Assembly (NCBI RefSeq): GCF_000224145.3
Contig: NC_020170.2
Location: 4,480,646-4,544,645, forward strand
DNA length: 64,000 nt
Source of the DNA: Ciona intestinalis
Taxonomy: Eukaryota; Chordata; Ascidiacea; Phlebobranchia; Cionidae
Reading direction: 5' to 3'
Part shown: one piece after another, positions 15,001-25,700 of the stretch
How positions within the stretch are numbered: the first letter of the stretch is position 1
Layout of the letters: the number at the start of each line of letters is the position of its first letter
Notes under the pieces: generated by a model
What the model saw: the letters and a program-made list of their open reading frames with translations, nothing else
What the model was told of the DNA's origin: nothing
Database searches by the model: none
Made by a program: the position numbers and the translations under genes

Positions 15001-15032
15001 TAGTGGAGCGGCTGGTCGGTAGACCGGTTTAG
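1..15032 (+). CDS. ERBIN/LRRC7: LAP-family scaffold protein (ERBIN/densin-180 type), 5' end outside the window
   Basis: Cortical scaffold of polarised membranes and junctions. Exons: 1-978 (open at the left edge), 1140-1297, 2098-2215, 2511-2589, 4421-4631, 5039-5258, 5605-5752, 6377-6547, 7680-7840, 8291-8525, 9221-9294, 9418-12611, 12817-13070, 13334-13789, 13994-14257, 14443-14665, 14919-15032. Phases agree throughout and give about 2351 visible residues. Exons 2-9 encode about 17 LAP-type leucine-rich repeats that follow ERBIN and LRRC7 repeat by repeat ([21 protein letters not shown]). An acidic linker (8291-9294) leads into about 1400 residues of Ser/Pro-rich, probably disordered protein, mostly in the 3.2-kb exon 9418-12611, with a PPSY motif at 12850-12861. 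The last two exons encode a PDZ domain: carboxylate loop GFHIMGG, and helix B His in THKRAVDLL, which suggests class I ligands. With one PDZ it is ERBIN/LRRC7-like, not Scribble. The serine-rich exon before the repeats (over 320 residues) is unusual. Much longer than human ERBIN (about 1400). Confidence 0.93.
1385..1500 (+). repeat. SINE tail fragment
   Basis: Carries 'gtaactcgtaagcgggcacgag' followed by the 'gtatgaaacagaacacc' core and 'cctgccacacgtggataaa', matching the tail of the SINE at 4689. No tRNA-like head is visible. It lies in LAP intron 2. Confidence 0.6.
2628..2810 (-). repeat. Diverged MITE copy (reverse)
   Basis: Reverse-orientation copy with 'tttggtagtaaacaaagaac' and a 'ccattttaccccgcagtac' end. 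It follows directly after the LAP exon ending at 2589. A partial forward copy ('cacatattatccaaatattc') lies at 2353-2435, before that exon. Confidence 0.55.
3546..3735 (+). repeat. Short inverted-repeat element (MITE), LAP intron copy
   Basis: Nearly complete copy of the family described at 16200. It starts 'gtggggaaagatgggatat' and ends 'aaggtgtcccatattccccca', with the internal 'gatacggttttataattgtt' stretch intact. It fills part of the 1.8-kb intron between exons 2511-2589 and 4421-4631. Confidence 0.7.
4689..5010 (+). repeat. tRNA-derived SINE, best full copy
   Basis: In a LAP intron. It opens with a tRNA-like head: A box TGGCAAAGTGG at 4691-4701 and B-box-like GGTTCGAGG at 4724-4732. 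A 'gctaccattgtggg' body and a tail with 'cacgaggtgtatgaaac' and 'ttataacgactg' follow. The same head/body/tail order recurs at 19480, 27965 and 58110, and the tail alone recurs many times. This supports a pol III-promoted SINE with a conserved 3' tail. I cannot assign its published family name from sequence alone. Confidence 0.8.
5805..5985 (+). repeat. Diverged MITE copy
   Basis: Begins 'gtactgtgggacaagatgag' and ends 'accatcttaccccaacctac', with a changed interior. It starts about 50 bases after the LAP exon 5605-5752. Another degraded relative lies at 5316-5420. Confidence 0.5.
8155..8260 (-). repeat. SINE tail fragment (reverse)
   Basis: Reverse-complement tail ('gtgttctgtttcatacacc', 'ccagtttacgagttacca') ending about 30 bases before the LAP exon that starts at 8291. 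A second reverse tail lies at 8637-8735, just after that exon, so the exon is bracketed by two same-orientation SINE tails. Confidence 0.6.
13175..13290 (+). repeat. SINE tail fragment
   Basis: Sits in the intron between LAP exons 12817-13070 and 13334-13789. It has 'ggtaactcgtagatgggcac', 'ggtgtatgaaacagaacacc' and 'gcctcgcaagataaatca', in tail order with no head. Confidence 0.6.
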
Positions 15033-15884
15033 GTGCAATCCGCTCCCGCGCCACTTTGGATTTAAAGCGACCAGTTCCATATCGAAACATTCGTCTCATA
15101 GGTGCAATCCGACCGTGCGACACAGTTACAGATTTTTACTGACCATCATAAGAGTTCAAGCTGCTTTTTTATTACAATCGGCATCCAGTCATATCGAACG
15201 ATGTCGATTTGTTATTTAATCCGAACTATGTTCATTATTTTCGTATTTTTATTGCCGCGGATCAAACAGACATTCCTATTGTACAGAAATCGCGAAATAT
15301 TCTTTTATCCGCTCGCTGACATTTTTAAGTCCGAAATATTTGTTGCTTTTTTAGCCGTTGTCGCCCCGGCTCATGTTCGCAGATTTGAACAGTATTATTT
15401 CTCGTTTATTTTAATACATTGTCAAAGTACGATCAGCCGCCGCGTCGGCATTTTTTCAGCAGAAAAGTCATTCTATAAGGATGAAGGTGTTTGTCAGAAT
15501 GCTTTCATAAGTCGATTTTTATCTGCTTACGAAAAAAGTTTTATTTGTATGCAAAGCAAATATGCGAACTCACACGTACGAATGTGGAATAAGGGGCCAC
15601 TGGGTTGGAACAACTGCCGTTAAGTGTCTTGCTAGCACAGATTCTTTAGTTGCAAGCAAATGAAACTCTTCAAACAGACCTCTACATACTGTATAAATGT
15701 AACACAAAGGACCACCCGGCTGAAACAGTTTTAGTTTAGTGTAGGCTATTATCTAAGAACACATGCGTCCACAATGGCATCGACGACGAGACTTAACCGT
15801 GACTTATGAGTCCGAGGCATCAGGCGTGGTGATCACCGTACGGCGGATAAAACACTTATATTTTCTGTGACTGTAAAGGTATTA
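15033..15884. other. Intergenic: LAP 3' region and convergent FMO-A 3' region
   Basis: The LAP and FMO-A genes converge here, so this stretch should hold both 3' UTRs. There is an open frame of 173 codons on the plus strand at 15102-15623, but it has no recognisable domain and biased Phe/Ile/Ser content. I treat it as chance within the LAP 3' UTR. No clear AATAAA was found for LAP. Confidence 0.5.
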
Positions 15885-18800
15885 TTATAAATGAAAAAAC
15901 GCCCATGTCTTCTGCATTGCTTCTAGTGCATACTGTCGGCATTCTGGTTTAGAATTCTTGCCTACTAGTCTATAATGATATGGTAGCAAAGGACCAAAGT
16001 AAAAATTAAACGCCAGCCGAGGATCGGTGAAAAGAAGGCGGAGGAATGATGGCAACACCCCGATCTCATTTGCTATTTCTTCCTGGTATTTGAACAAAGG
16101 AACCTATAGTAGAATTAAAAGGAAATGAAATTTCCAACTGCTGAGAACACAGTTATGTTTCGTTGTATAGAGATCTGAACCACTATTTGTTTGTACCAGA
16201 TATAGTAGGGTGGGGGGAGATGGGACAGCTTTAAACACAAAATATCTAGATATCCTGATCGTATTTTAAACAATTAACAGCGGTCTATGAAAGTCATGAG
16301 GACATAGTTTCATATTTCTTTGAATGTTCTTTGTTTACTACCAAATGGGACCAGAAAATAGAGCTAAAAAGTGTCCCATCTTCTCACACACTACTGTATA
16401 TCATTTTCTCTCTACATTGAGCTATAGAAAAAAACAAACTTAACTAGGAAAAAAACAAGTTATATTTATTAGATTTATAAATTTGCACGGCAGCTTATTT
16501 TTACCTAATGTGATACAAACCAGTTTGTTTTTTTTAAACGTCACTTACTCTGAATCGGAAACACCCAAGCTGTTTGAACATCGCCTCCCTACGTGTCGTC
16601 CATTCTTCCCTCATGTCTTCAACAGATGGAAGCTTATGTTTTCCACTAAGTACTTGGGTGACGTAGCGTGCCTGGTGAAAAGAAACAATAATCCATGATT
16701 CTATGTGGTTGAGGTCTTTTTCGAAGACATTGGGTTTGGTCCATTAGTCAGTAATACTCCGTCCTAAAAGGCGTGTTCGTTTACATTTTTATGCATGCAA
16801 AATAGGAATGTGGAAAACTGTTTAAGTCGCCCAAAAGAAGCAAAAGAAGGAATAAATCTAACTTATTAATCCTCGCGTGGCAACGAGAAATTGATATACC
16901 AATGTTCTGTTTTACACACGTGCTGCCCGCTTACGAGTATGTAACTTTGCGGATGTTAGCATGAAAAATGTTTCTACCTGTAACTCCACTATGACATTAG
17001 AAGCACCACCGCCCGATGGCAGGCAAGAGCCCACGAAAGTTAATGTAGAAGGATGCTCAAGATTGAAGGGGAATATCCATTTATGAAGTCGCATGTCTTC
17101 TGGGTTGTCTGCAATATAAGTAGTAACATTATAATAGCCACAATGACTAAACGTAACAAAACTTGTTATCTCTTCGGATACAGTTTACGACGGTAAGATT
17201 AATTAAAACAACGAAGAAAAGGGAAGTAGCAGCAAAATGATAGTTGGTAAAGACACTCTGCGTGTAAAAAAACGAGTAATTGTGTCGAAAACTGGTTCTA
17301 TACAGCTTTAATGGAATCTATAGGCTTACTTGAAAGAATATCTTCGGACAGGAATTCAAGTTTCGGTGTAAACCCAGTCGCTATGACAACCGCATCAACT
17401 GTTTCCACTCTTCCGTCAACGAATGTCACGTGATCCTCGCCGAAGCTTTTAACTTCGGGTCGAATCTTTACTTGGCCCGAGTAAGTCTTTAAAGTCAGTT
17501 CGTCGTTTATGGTAAACGTGGATCTCGTGTCGGTAGGACTGTATCTAGAACACATAACACATAATAGGTTAGAGTAAGTTTTTGTTTATCGTTCTATTTG
17601 AAAGTAAACAAAGGATGTTTACAAAATTTTATAAGACTGTAGTCCTGCGGTTCTATAAAAGAGCGTCGAAACACGATCAAGAAATATAGGATACCATGTT
17701 CTAATGGGATTCGAATCTAAAACACTGAACTTTCTCTCTTCAACGAGGACACTAAAGATTATATTATTGAAACAACTATCACCGGATGCGCATGTAGGAA
17801 ACTACGCCTTGGGCTCACGTATATGCAAATCGTTTACTGGTACTTTGTATACATTTCACCATGCGAGTTTTAATTGTAATGTATGCATAGCAGGTTGTGG
17901 GAGATGGGACATCGTTTTTTATTCTATTTTCTCGTCTAATTTGGTAGTAAACAAAGAACATTTAAAGAATTTTAAAGCCGTATCCTTACGACTTTCGTAG
18001 ACCGTTGTTAATTGTTTAAAACACTATCAGGATATTTGAATAATATGTGCTAAAGTTGTCCTATCTTCCCCCACTCGCCACTCTACTATACATACCACAA
18101 TGCTAACATAATAGGTTGTGTGCTAATACCCGCATTAAAGTTGGGATTCACTATAAAACTAAACAAGGTCGTAAATTACAAAGGCATAAAGCTGAGCAAA
18201 CACAACTGCACATATTTAGCCCATAGGCATGTAAGTTTTTTGGGTTGCCGCGTTATATATTTTACTGTACCAGTTTGCTTAATCACAAACTTTAACCCAC
18301 TTTGATTTGATGCCAAGGGTTTTGTGATTAAGTCTCGCTTCGACCAAAGATGTAACGAGTTTTTTGACAATCCACGACGGTAAAAAGCTTCGAACTAATA
18401 TTGAGAAACGACTAGCAAGCCCAAAAGATAGAGGGTTTCCGTTCTAAAGTGAAACACAAATGCCAGTTTAATGCACATCAGTTCAGTACAATATTACTGC
18501 ATACATACCGTAAAGACGCGAGGTACCACCCAAAACCCACTTCTAGTGCTTAACAGAACATTGCTGGCAACGCTTGAGCAATTTACTGCAATGTCGCATC
18601 CAGAATTCCCGGCACCACAAATCAAAACCGCTTTACCTATATATTGTAACCAATTAAATTATAGCAAAGATATATACAGTATTGTAGGGTAAGATGGCAC
18701 ACCTTTAGCACATAATATCCAAGTATTGTGTTTTAAACAATTGCCAACGCTCTATGGAAGTTGTATAGAAACGGTTTTATAATGTTTTGAATGTTCTTTG

Positions 18801-20102
18801 TTTATTACCAAAACGTATAAAAAATGAAATGAAAAGGCATTTCTTCCCGACTTTACTATATAACACAACAGTATTCCACCTTTAAATTCTTCTGCCGACT
18901 CGTAGTTACCGCTGTGTAAAACTTTTCCTCGAAACCTGTCCTTCAATCCTGAATATTCTGGCCATTTCTGCTTTGTTTTTCCTCCGGATGCGACGATAAC
19001 TGCATCAAACTCGATTTCTTTTTCATTGCCGTTGATCAAACTTTTACTTCGCACTATCCAGGACCCTGGACAAGATTTTAATTTATTATGGTATATTATT
19101 GTTAGAATATATCAACTGGTGTATTTATTGGCAGTCATTTGGATGGAACATATAATGCACGAATATTGTTATTTCTGCTGAAACGCATTTCTGTTTGAAT
19201 AAGAGAATGGTGGCGCCATTTTAAAAAAACACAAACCTTTTCTTTGGACTTGATTTTCTATATTTCTTAACGAACGATGATGCTTAAGTTTTACCTGTTT
19301 GGGAATAACTGAGCGACTTGTGAACCTCTAAAACCGCCACGTCGAACTCGATGTATCGCTTCAGGTCGAACTTATCAGCGTATAGTTCGAAGTAACGCAA
19401 ATATTGACGCCATTCTTGGTAAGGCGGCCATTCCTGTATTAAAAAAACGAAGTAAAACTTTTATTGCAATATATCGGCGTCGTGTCACAGTGGTTAGATC
19501 ACCGCCACTAACTCTAGAAGAACACAGGCTCGAGGGACGACTTTGCTACCATTGTGGGTGTAAGTCCTTGGGCTGCAAGAAACTTAACGAAATTGCTTCA
19601 ACCTGGCGTTCCTGTATGGGTTGTCTAAATTGGTAGCCATACATAAGCGGACACGATGTGTGCTGTGATAGAGAACACCGGGTGTTATAACGACTATCAT
19701 TTCCCTGCCAGACGAGGATAAATAAGTTACATCCATCCCTTTAAGTATTTAATACGACAGGCAAATCATATTCACGCTTGACCAATATAGCGAGTGCAAA
19801 CGTAAATCAAAATACCTTCGGCATCGGGAAGTCCGAAAACGCGGATGCTTCTTTCGATAAATTAGTGATTAACGACTCGTACACTTTGGGAGACAACTTC
19901 ATTCGAATTCTTTCTTTATTGTTCCAAGTACCGCCTGTTTCAAATGGCGTTAAACTTCTATTATGTGACTTTATTTTGTTTATTTACCCAATCCTGAACA
20001 CAGCTCGTAACATACTGGAACCAATTGATTATCAAGGCAAGATTTTGTAGCTGCTAAGCCTGCAGGACCGGCACCAATAACACAAACTCGTTTAGGCAAC
20101 AT
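15885..20102 (-). CDS. FMO: Flavin-containing monooxygenase, copy A
   Basis: NADPH- and FAD-dependent oxygenation of nucleophilic N, S or Se in small molecules. Exons in coding order: 20102-19988, 19934-19816, 19433-19295, 19065-18880, 18636-18509, 18443-18301, 17544-17330, 17108-16978, 16671-16549, 16103-15885. Phases close to 505 residues. Seen: FAD-binding VIGAGPAGL near residue 8, GGTW after exon 1, the FMO signature [11 protein letters not shown], the NADPH-binding GAGNSGCD, and ATGF near the end of the Rossmann region. The Met at 20102 heads the FAD motif directly, as in the other two copies. The end (MQKTWAFFHL) lacks the hydrophobic tail of vertebrate FMO1-5, so a soluble or peripheral enzyme is inferred. 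Ten exons with the same phases as copies B and C show tandem duplication. Substrate cannot be read from sequence. Confidence 0.95.
16200..16402 (+). repeat. Short inverted-repeat element (MITE), reference copy
   Basis: About 200 bp in the FMO-A last intron. Left end 'tagtagggtggggggagatg', right end 'gtgtcccatcttctcacaca' followed by 'ctactgtatat'. The two ends are inverted complements of each other. The interior is constant between copies: 'tatcctgatcgt(g/a)ttttaaa', 'aacggtctatg', 'gatacggttttataatt', 'gttctttgtttactacca'. There is no coding capacity. Flanking TA-rich sequence suggests TA target duplication. More than 25 recognisable copies lie in this window; the family resembles the MITEs reported from Ciona, but I do not assign a name. 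Confidence 0.8.
16862..16965 (-). repeat. SINE tail fragment (reverse), FMO-A intron
   Basis: Reverse tail ('cctcgcgtggcaacga', 'gttctgttttacacacgtgc', 'ccgcttacgagtatgtaac') abutting the donor side of FMO-A exon 8. Confidence 0.55.
17890..18098 (-). repeat. MITE copy (reverse), FMO-A intron
   Basis: Full-length reverse copy running from 'gttgtgggagatgggacatc' to 'ctatcttcccccactcgcca'. It lies between FMO-A exons 6 and 7. A shorter degraded reverse piece sits at 17580-17700. Confidence 0.7.
18678..18865 (+). repeat. MITE copy, FMO-A intron
   Basis: Forward copy starting 'tattgtagggtaagatggca' with 'cctttagcacataatatcca' intact. The right end is degraded and runs up to FMO-A exon 4. Confidence 0.65.
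19478..19745 (+). repeat. SINE copy, FMO-A intron
   Basis: Second SINE with a visible head ('gtgtcacagtggttagatc', 'acaggctcgaggg'), the 'gctaccattgtggg' body, and a tail with 'ttataacgactatcat'. It lies between FMO-A exons 2 and 3. Confidence 0.7.
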
Positions 20103-21283
20103 GCTGCAGCATATAAACAAAGAACTTCTAATGCAACCCGGCTTTGCTAATGACGCTGCGATGCGGTAATATTTTGTTTTGGTCTCAATGCTTATGGTGC
20201 GGAACTGTTTCTAAGATTTCTATGGTATCCAATTGCTCTGTTGATGGTCTGGTTCTGTTCTATTGTTGCTTGCCCCTTTAGCGGAGACTCATTATGCCAT
20301 TTTAGGTATAACATGTATCTCACAGAATACAGTAGGCCTGCGTGTAATAAATCCCGACAATCTGAAATTCAGTCTAGTGCCACGAAAACGTAACAAACAA
20401 AAATCAAGTCCAACCAACTGTTAAATAAAGAAATATGTTTAGCCTTAATAGCATTGTCAGTCTCTTATTTAAATTAAAGATTATATTTACATGGAAAACA
20501 ATACGTCGGTCATCATAGGCTACACTGGTACCGGTAGTTGCAAAACACTTTAATCTAAGATGTAATAGATTTAATTGCTCTGTAATATTATTTAGTCAGT
20601 TCATAGATCAGAACCTTGGATATTAAAAATCTAGCGCTACCGTACATACGCGCAATATATTATTTTAAACTTTAAAACTATTATACGTCTTTCGGTTCAT
20701 TTTTCAGTTGACATTATATACATTAAAACAACAGAAAATTAAAACGCGCTGACCATTACAGTATAAAAAGCGTTTATATAACAGAATGCTTGCCGATTTT
20801 TTTGCATAGGTTTATTAAATTTACATACACTGTATTGATGATAACTCGCCGTCGATATGCATAAAAACAACGTTTTAAGTTAAAGGTAATCAGGTAAAAT
20901 AGTGAAAAAACGTTTGCAAAATCTCTGTAAATTATATAAGCCCGAGAAAAATTATAAGCGCTTGCATATTACAATTGGTAAAGATGCAGTTCTTAGAAAT
21001 GTTTAGTAGGATTGGGAAAGATGAGACACCCTATCGTTCCATTTTCATTTCCCATTTGGTAGTAAACAAAGAACATTCAAAGAATTATAAAACCGTAGCT
21101 TCACGACTTCTATAGATTGTTGAAAACATGCTCTGATCCGGATATTCGGATATTATGTGCTAAAGGTGTACTGTTGTCTTACCGCACAGGCTACCATTGA
21201 ACTTGGTAATATAGTATAGTAAACGATTTGAAATGTATTAGAATTACCACGAACGTGGTATTTGAGAAGAAACAATAATACAG
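20103..21283. other. Intergenic between FMO-A and FMO-B
   Basis: Should hold the FMO-A promoter and the FMO-B 3' UTR (both genes on the minus strand). No gene is visible. A reverse MITE copy occupies about 21003-21196 ('tagtaggattgggaaagatg' to 'gtcttaccgcacaggctac'). Confidence 0.6.
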
Positions 21284-24200
21284 TTATCTAAAGGCAGCCC
21301 ATGTTCTCGCACTAGCGTTAAGTGCATATTCCCGACATTCTGGTTTAGAATTCTCGCCTACAATCCTGTAATGGTAAGGTAGCAAAGGACCGAAGTAAAA
21401 ATTGAACGCCAGCCGAGGATCGGTGAAAAGAAGGCGGAAGAATGATGGCAACACCCCGATCTCACCAGCTATTTCTTCCTGGTACTCGAATATAGGGACC
21501 TGAGATTAATGCAGTTTAGTAATTTTAATGTCCGGCAAAGTGATTAGTGCGCCTACCCTTAAAGCAGAGGTAATAAGGTAAACAAAAAACTAGAATTTTT
21601 TATTTCTTACCTTGAATTTAAAAACTCCCCCAGTTTTCTTGAGCATCTCTTTCCGTTGATCCGACCACATATTCTGCATTCTATCAGCAGAAGGGAGCTT
21701 CGTTTTGCCACTCAATACTTGAGTGACGTAGCGTGCCTGGTCAGTAAATAGTAGGGTAGGTGGGGTAAGATGAGACACGTTTACGTTCTTTGTTTTTATT
21801 CGATTTTGTGGGGAATAAGAATATTAGAGATTTATCATTGAATCTGAAATAGCGCTGTTATTCGTTAAAAACACGATTAGGAAATATTGGTTTTAGCTAG
21901 GTATACCAATTATACCATTTTACCCCATACAGCACCATACGTATAGAGTCTTATGTTATGTCATCTATTCCTAATTTGATCAAAAACAAAAAAATCTATA
22001 TATTAGAGAAAGCATCAGTCTGTGGTAATATTTAAGTAAAGGCTGACCTGTAATTCGTGTGTGTTGTTAAGAGGGCCACTACCCACTGGCATACAAGAAC
22101 CCACGAAAGTTAATGTAGAAGGATGCTCAAGATTGAAGGGGAAAATCCATTTATGAAGTCGCATGTCTTCTGGCTGTTCTGTTAAAGTACAATCTTGTTT
22201 AATAGACCTTTATAACCTTTTAAGCCAAACCAGGCCACTTTTGAAAAACATTGACGTATACGGATCTCTTCCCAAATGCCTTTAAAATACTAAAAAAATA
22301 TTTAAAAAAATCACCAACAGAAAAATGTATATACGGAGCTTTATGTTCAAAAACATCTCCATTAGATACGTTTTTATACAATCAAGTTCGGTGTCAGTTT
22401 AAGCGCCATTATTTTAGTCACACAAAGCATGAGAAACTTAGTGCAGCCATAAAAAAAACGATGGAGAAAAAGAAAAATTAAATAAAATCAAAAGCAAACT
22501 AAACCTGGGATAATATCTTTCGAAAGAAATTCAAATTTTGGCGCGAATCCTGTCGCCATGACAATAAGATCAATCGCCTCCGTTTTTCCATCTACAAATG
22601 TCACGTGATCCTCTCCGAAACTTTTAACTTCTGGTCTTACTTTCACCAGACCTGAGTAAATTTTCAGCGGCAATTCGTCGCTGACAGTTACTGTAGCTCT
22701 TGGGTTCATGGGACCGAACCTGCAAATTAAAAAGATGTTTTTTAGATTAAAGTATGTTTTTAAATTATATCACTGGAAATAAAGCAACTTATTTTTTATA
22801 GTAGGGTGAAGGAAGATGGCACATGTTTTCGTTTTATTTTCTCGTCTCATTTGGTAGTAAACAAATAACATTCAAATATTTATAAAACCGTGTCCTCACA
22901 ACTCTTATAGACCGTTGTTGATTGTTTAAAACAGGATCAGGGTATTTGGATATTGGGTGTCGTATCTTACTTCACAATACGTACTGGTATTTTCTGTCTA
23001 CAGAACAAACTATACATACTTGGAACGAATACCAAGAGCCTCATGGTTCATTCTGACTTCAGCCATTCCAATAAACACTTTGTTTATTATCCAACCTGGT
23101 ACAAAGCTTTGTAGGCCTCTCTTGAACCGATTTGATAACGCCATTAATAGAGGCTTGCCATGCTATATAGAAAAAAAAAACAATTCAGTTAATAGATATA
23201 ATATAGTTCTGTTGGGTAAGATGGGATATTGTTAGCACCTAAATTCAATATTTTCTGATCGTCCTTAAACGATTAACAGCCTTTTTTAAGAAAAATGGAG
23301 GATATACGGTTATATAAACCTGTATTTGTTTATTACTAAACAGGACGAGAAAAGAAAATGAAAAGGTTCTACAGCGAGGCACGTCAAGGGACCTTAGGAT
23401 TTAGGTCACAGTTGGTTCAATACCCACGACTTACAGTAAATATTCGGGGCACAAGCCAGAATCCATTACGAGTGCTGATGAATACATCCTTGCAGTAAGA
23501 GGACGAATCAACTGCCACGTCACAACCCGAGTTACTTGCGCCGATAACGAGAACTGACTTGTCTATAAACAATAAATGACGCATTTTAATTAACCTAAGG
23601 ATTCAAAGGTATTTGTACTGATCGTATGTATTAGGTTGTGGTAAGATGATCCATGTTTTCATTCCCTTTTATCATCCCATTTGGTATGAAACAAAGAATA
23701 TTTACATAATTATAAAACCTAAGCCTCGCGACTATAAAAGATCATTGTCAATTGTTGAAATTAGGATTAAAAAATTAAGATATTATCGGCTAAAGGCATT
23801 TGATATTACCCCACAATCCTATGCCCGCCACTCTAAAAGGAAGATGTTGGTTGTTAAAAAACGCTTAGAAAACATGGCACATTATGCGCTAAAGGTATAG
23901 GAATACACCAAGGGGATATAGAAACTGTGTCCTATTGTGCATCTAACACCACATTATTCTACCTTTAAATTCTTCTGCCGACTCGTAGTTACCGCTGTGT
24001 AAAACTTTTCCCCGAAATTTGTCTTCCAATCCTGGATAAGTGACCCAGATCTGTTTCCCTGTTCTTCCGGATGCAACGATCACTGCATCGAATTCTTCTT
24101 TTTTCTCTTTTCCAGTCGTCACATCTCTTGTTTGCACAACCCAAGATCCTGTTTAAAAATCGTTTTGTTTTAAACGGACCAAACCAGGACTAATATAAAA

Positions 24201-25158
24201 AAAAATACAGAAAATAAAGAAAAAATACATTTTTGGTCTCATAACAAAGTGTTATAGAATGACGTGGTCATCAAAGCGTAACAGAGCGATTTCATTGTTT
24301 AAAAAAGAAATAGCTGCATATAGCAGTCTGTCTGCGAAATATACTTCCTGGTTAACATGTGCTTACCTGTTTCAATGTAATTTTCTGATTTAACAACTTC
24401 CTCAACTGATACATTGAAATGTATGTATCGACGAAGATCGAACTTATCAGCATACAAGTGGAAATACTGGTAATATTGTTGCCACGTTTGGTAAGCGGGC
24501 CATTCCTGATATAAAGCAAATTATGTTGCAGTAAACGAAACATACAGCTTAACCCCAAACTGCAGATTTTTTTCGGAAATTCAATTTTTTGACCAGAACT
24601 CATTTTTTGCAACCAAATTATAGTAGATAGAACAAAACATGCTTTTAGAAGTTTGTCCAGTATGAAACTGTCTTTCATATTTTTAAATTATTAATGACGT
24701 CTCTAAAATCGTGATGATGTCAAATTGTTTTTTATTGTTGAAAAAGTCGAGCTGCCGGCAGCCTTAAGTACGTAGACTGCTTACAATATGCCTGCGGTGA
24801 TACAATACTTTATTTCTGTGTTAGTTTAGACTAGGTCTTACCTCGGGCATTGGTAAATCGGAAAATGCAGAAGTTTCTTTGGAAACATTCGTAATCAACG
24901 TTGAATAAGCTTTTGGACTCAAATTGTTTCGTTTTCTTTCGTTGTTGTTCCAAAGACCGCCTGAATAATACATGACGTAACAGGATATGACGTATCATTC
25001 AGTCAGTAACATGTTGACGCGAATATTTTAAGAACATTTAGTTTACCTATTTCGGAAGAAAACTCGTAACAAACTGGTTCCAGACCGTCATCTAAACATG
25101 ACTTAACAGAAACTAAGCCAGCAGCACCGGCTCCAATTACACAAACACGTTTTACCAT
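21284..25158 (-). CDS. FMO: Flavin-containing monooxygenase, copy B
   Basis: Exons in coding order: 25158-25047, 24960-24842, 24505-24367, 24148-23963, 23562-23435, 23162-23020, 22719-22505, 22178-22048, 21736-21611, 21499-21284; 504 residues. FAD motif VIGAGAAGL, then GGLW, FMO signature [11 protein letters not shown], and ATGF. The NADPH-binding glycine motif reads GASNSGCD, so the second Gly of the usual GxGxSG is Ser, unlike copies A and C. The last exons are very close to copy A ([20 protein letters not shown] is shared exactly), which points to recent duplication or conversion. The end (ARTWAAFR) again has no membrane tail. It is head-to-head with FMO-C across 542 bases. Introns carry MITE copies. 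Confidence 0.95.
21752..21945 (-). repeat. Diverged MITE copy, FMO-B intron
   Basis: Ends 'gtagggtaggtggggtaaga' and 'ataccattttaccccatac' are preserved, with a rearranged interior. It starts about 15 bases beyond exon 21611-21736. Confidence 0.5.
22799..22985 (-). repeat. MITE copy (reverse), FMO-B intron
   Basis: Runs from 'tagtagggtgaaggaagatg' to 'tcgtatcttacttcacaata', with 'catttggtagtaaacaaata' inside. Confidence 0.65.
23205..23370 (+). repeat. Diverged MITE copy, FMO-B intron
   Basis: Forward relative: 'gttgggtaagatgggatatt' and 'atattttctgatcgtcctta', with a truncated right end near FMO-B exon 5. Confidence 0.5.
23630..23820 (-). repeat. Diverged MITE copy (reverse), FMO-B intron
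   Basis: Runs from 'attaggttgtggtaagatga' to 'gatattaccccacaatccta', with 'catttggtatgaaacaaaga' inside. Confidence 0.5.
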
Positions 25159-25700
25159 TCTGTATTTAACTACCTACTAAGCAAACACTCTTTATTTGAC
25201 TCGACAGTAAATACACAATATCTGCTTTAAACACAAGCGGTCTGTTTAGCTGCAATTAGTTATACCTCTTGTCTGTTTGAATTGTTTCAGTTACTGACGT
25301 ATAGACTACAGTATTATTTTTGAATGAGCAAGCGCTTGTACAGTTTCTGCGTTGTGGTCCGAATCACGTACAGTATTTTCTCTCTGTCACTGCTTTTTTT
25401 CGCTCAGTTTTACAGAACCGCATCACTGAATACGTAAACGTGTACCATCTGCACGATTTTATGCATATCACGGATAAATTCAAAGGTATTTAAACTAGCA
25501 TATACAATTTATAACTAATTCTTGTTGATACAAATATAAACGCTACAGTTTTGCCCGATTGAATGCAGCATATTTCAAATACTGTACATACTTCAAAGGT
25601 CGCCAGGGGACGTATTGCCTTTTTTCTGCTATTTACACTCTTTGCCTCGTACTTTACTCAGTCTTGAGTTGACTGTGTTGTGGTAAAGAGTTACTTCATC
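25159..25700. promoter_or_regulatory. Shared 5' intergenic region of divergent FMO-B and FMO-C
   Basis: The two start codons face away from each other across 542 bases, so both promoters must lie here or overlap. No repeat and no confident core element was found. This is a positional call only. Confidence 0.5.

Noticed and set aside
15102-15623. 173-codon plus-strand open frame after the LAP stop
   Set aside because: No domain or homology recognised, odd composition, and placed in the expected LAP 3' UTR.
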